Shown: one piece after another, positions 33,159 to 33,509 of the stretch | Layout of the letters: each line of letters opens with the position of its first letter | Numbering within the stretch: the first letter of the stretch is position 1 | Source: Yersinia massiliensis CCUG 53443 | GTDB lineage: Bacteria; Pseudomonadota; Gammaproteobacteria; Enterobacterales; Enterobacteriaceae | Length of the DNA: 33,509 nt | Assembly: GCF_000312485.1 (NCBI RefSeq) | Contig: NZ_HE997654.1 | Location: 1 to 33,509, forward strand | Direction of reading: 5' to 3' | Made by a program: the position numbers and the translations under genes | Notes under the pieces: model-generated | Seen by the model: only the letters and a program-made list of their open reading frames with translations | What the model was told of the DNA's origin: nothing | Databases searched by the model: none

Positions 33159-33186
33159 TTGCGGCCTGCGCGGAACTCCCTATAAT
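33159..33186 (+). promoter_or_regulatory. rRNA operon promoter P1
   Basis: A -35 box TTGCGG (33159-33164) and a consensus -10 TATAAT (33181-33186) are separated by the 16 bases typical of rRNA P1 promoters, with CTCCC before the -10 as in E. coli. The GC-rich discriminator GCGCATCC follows, matching stringent control by ppGpp and DksA. The A/T-rich stretch at 33134-33155 fits an UP element. Confidence 0.9.
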
Positions 33187-33269
33187 GCGCATCCATCGAG
33201 ACGGCACATGACGAATCAAGTAGTTAAGTGACCGGCAAAGAGAACAGAGAAATTCAACGAAATAAGTAG

Positions 33270-33297
33270 TTGACTCTGAGTGAGGAAAGCGTAATAT
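33270..33297 (+). promoter_or_regulatory. rRNA operon promoter P2
   Basis: A -35 box TTGACT (33270-33275) and a -10 box TAATAT (33292-33297) are 16 bases apart, about 110 bases downstream of P1. This is the usual position of the weaker, more constant P2 promoter. GCGCACC follows the -10. Confidence 0.85.
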
Positions 33298-33336
33298 GCG
33301 CACCTCGAGTTACTGACCGGAAGGTTACTAACTCAC

Positions 33337-33348
33337 TGCTCTTTAACA
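33337..33348 (+). promoter_or_regulatory. rRNA antitermination boxA
   Basis: TGCTCTTTAACA is the conserved rRNA boxA sequence. It binds NusB-S10 in the nascent leader and makes RNA polymerase resistant to Rho. It lies about 45 bases after P2, the standard location. Confidence 0.92.
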
Positions 33349-33509
33349 ATTTATCAGACAATCTGTGTGGGCACTCGCAAGACGATATCGAAGCCTGTTT
33401 CGACAGGCAGAAACAATATCAAAGTCTTGAAGAGTGACCAAAGCAGTAAACATTTGAACTTCGGTTCGAATGCATATTTGCAGAAAGTAATCTTTGAGCA
33501 TCGCTACTT
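33349..33509 (+). other. rrs: 16S rRNA leader (5' part of the second rRNA operon)
   Basis: This is the transcribed leader between boxA and the 16S gene. It has no reading frame. GCCTGTTTCGACAGGC (33393-33408) forms a short hairpin, and the sequence GAGTGACCAAAGCAGT is typical of enterobacterial leaders that pair with the 16S 3' flank for RNase III. The 16S gene starts beyond the window. Confidence 0.7.

Overview
The window is a core-chromosome segment of an enterobacterium, most likely Yersinia or a close relative. Every gene has an obvious Escherichia coli counterpart in nearly the same order (the E. coli 90-minute region, from the end of one rRNA operon to the start of the next). The protein sequences are close to E. 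coli but carry Yersinia-like differences, for example a 1406-residue RpoC and a clearly diverged EF-Tu. The assignment rests on remembered sequences; no search was run.

Layout. Positions 1-290 hold the end of an rRNA operon (23S-5S spacer, 5S rRNA, two terminators). Next come murB-birA (+), then coaA and a GNAT acetyltransferase resembling tabtoxin-resistance protein (-). The tRNA-tufB operon follows: tRNA-Thr(TGT), tRNA-Tyr(GTA), tRNA-Gly(TCC), a degenerate tRNA-Thr-like element and tufB. Then secE-nusG, rplK-rplA, rplJ-rplL and rpoB-rpoC (+), with L11 and L10 promoters, the L1 and L10 autoregulatory mRNA sites and the rplL-rpoB attenuator all visible. On the minus strand lies thiC-thiE-thiF-thiS-thiG-thiH, led by a TPP riboswitch, preceded by rsd. 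On the plus strand follow nudC, hemE, nfi, yjaG, hupA and a yjaH-like lipoprotein. purH-purD run on the minus strand. The last 300 bases are the tandem promoters and leader of a second rRNA operon; its 16S gene starts beyond the window.

How the genes work together. The segment is a translation and transcription hub: charged-tRNA delivery (tRNAs, EF-Tu), ribosomal stalk and L1 arm (L11, L1, L10, L7/L12), RNA polymerase beta and beta', elongation factor NusG, the sigma70 binder Rsd, nucleoid protein HU, and two rRNA operons. Cofactor and precursor pathways lie between: peptidoglycan (MurB), biotin (BirA), CoA (CoaA), thiamine (Thi), haem (HemE), NAD turnover (NudC) and purines (PurH, PurD).

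I see no mobile element, CRISPR array or defence island, and no wholly new system. The most unusual part is the distal end of the tRNA-tufB operon: the fourth tRNA has lost a functional anticodon arm, and tufB has many substitutions and rare codons. Other points are two imperfect 18-bp tandem repeat sets, two promoters whose -10 box sits inside the loop of an inverted repeat, and a consensus DnaA box between purH and the second rRNA operon.
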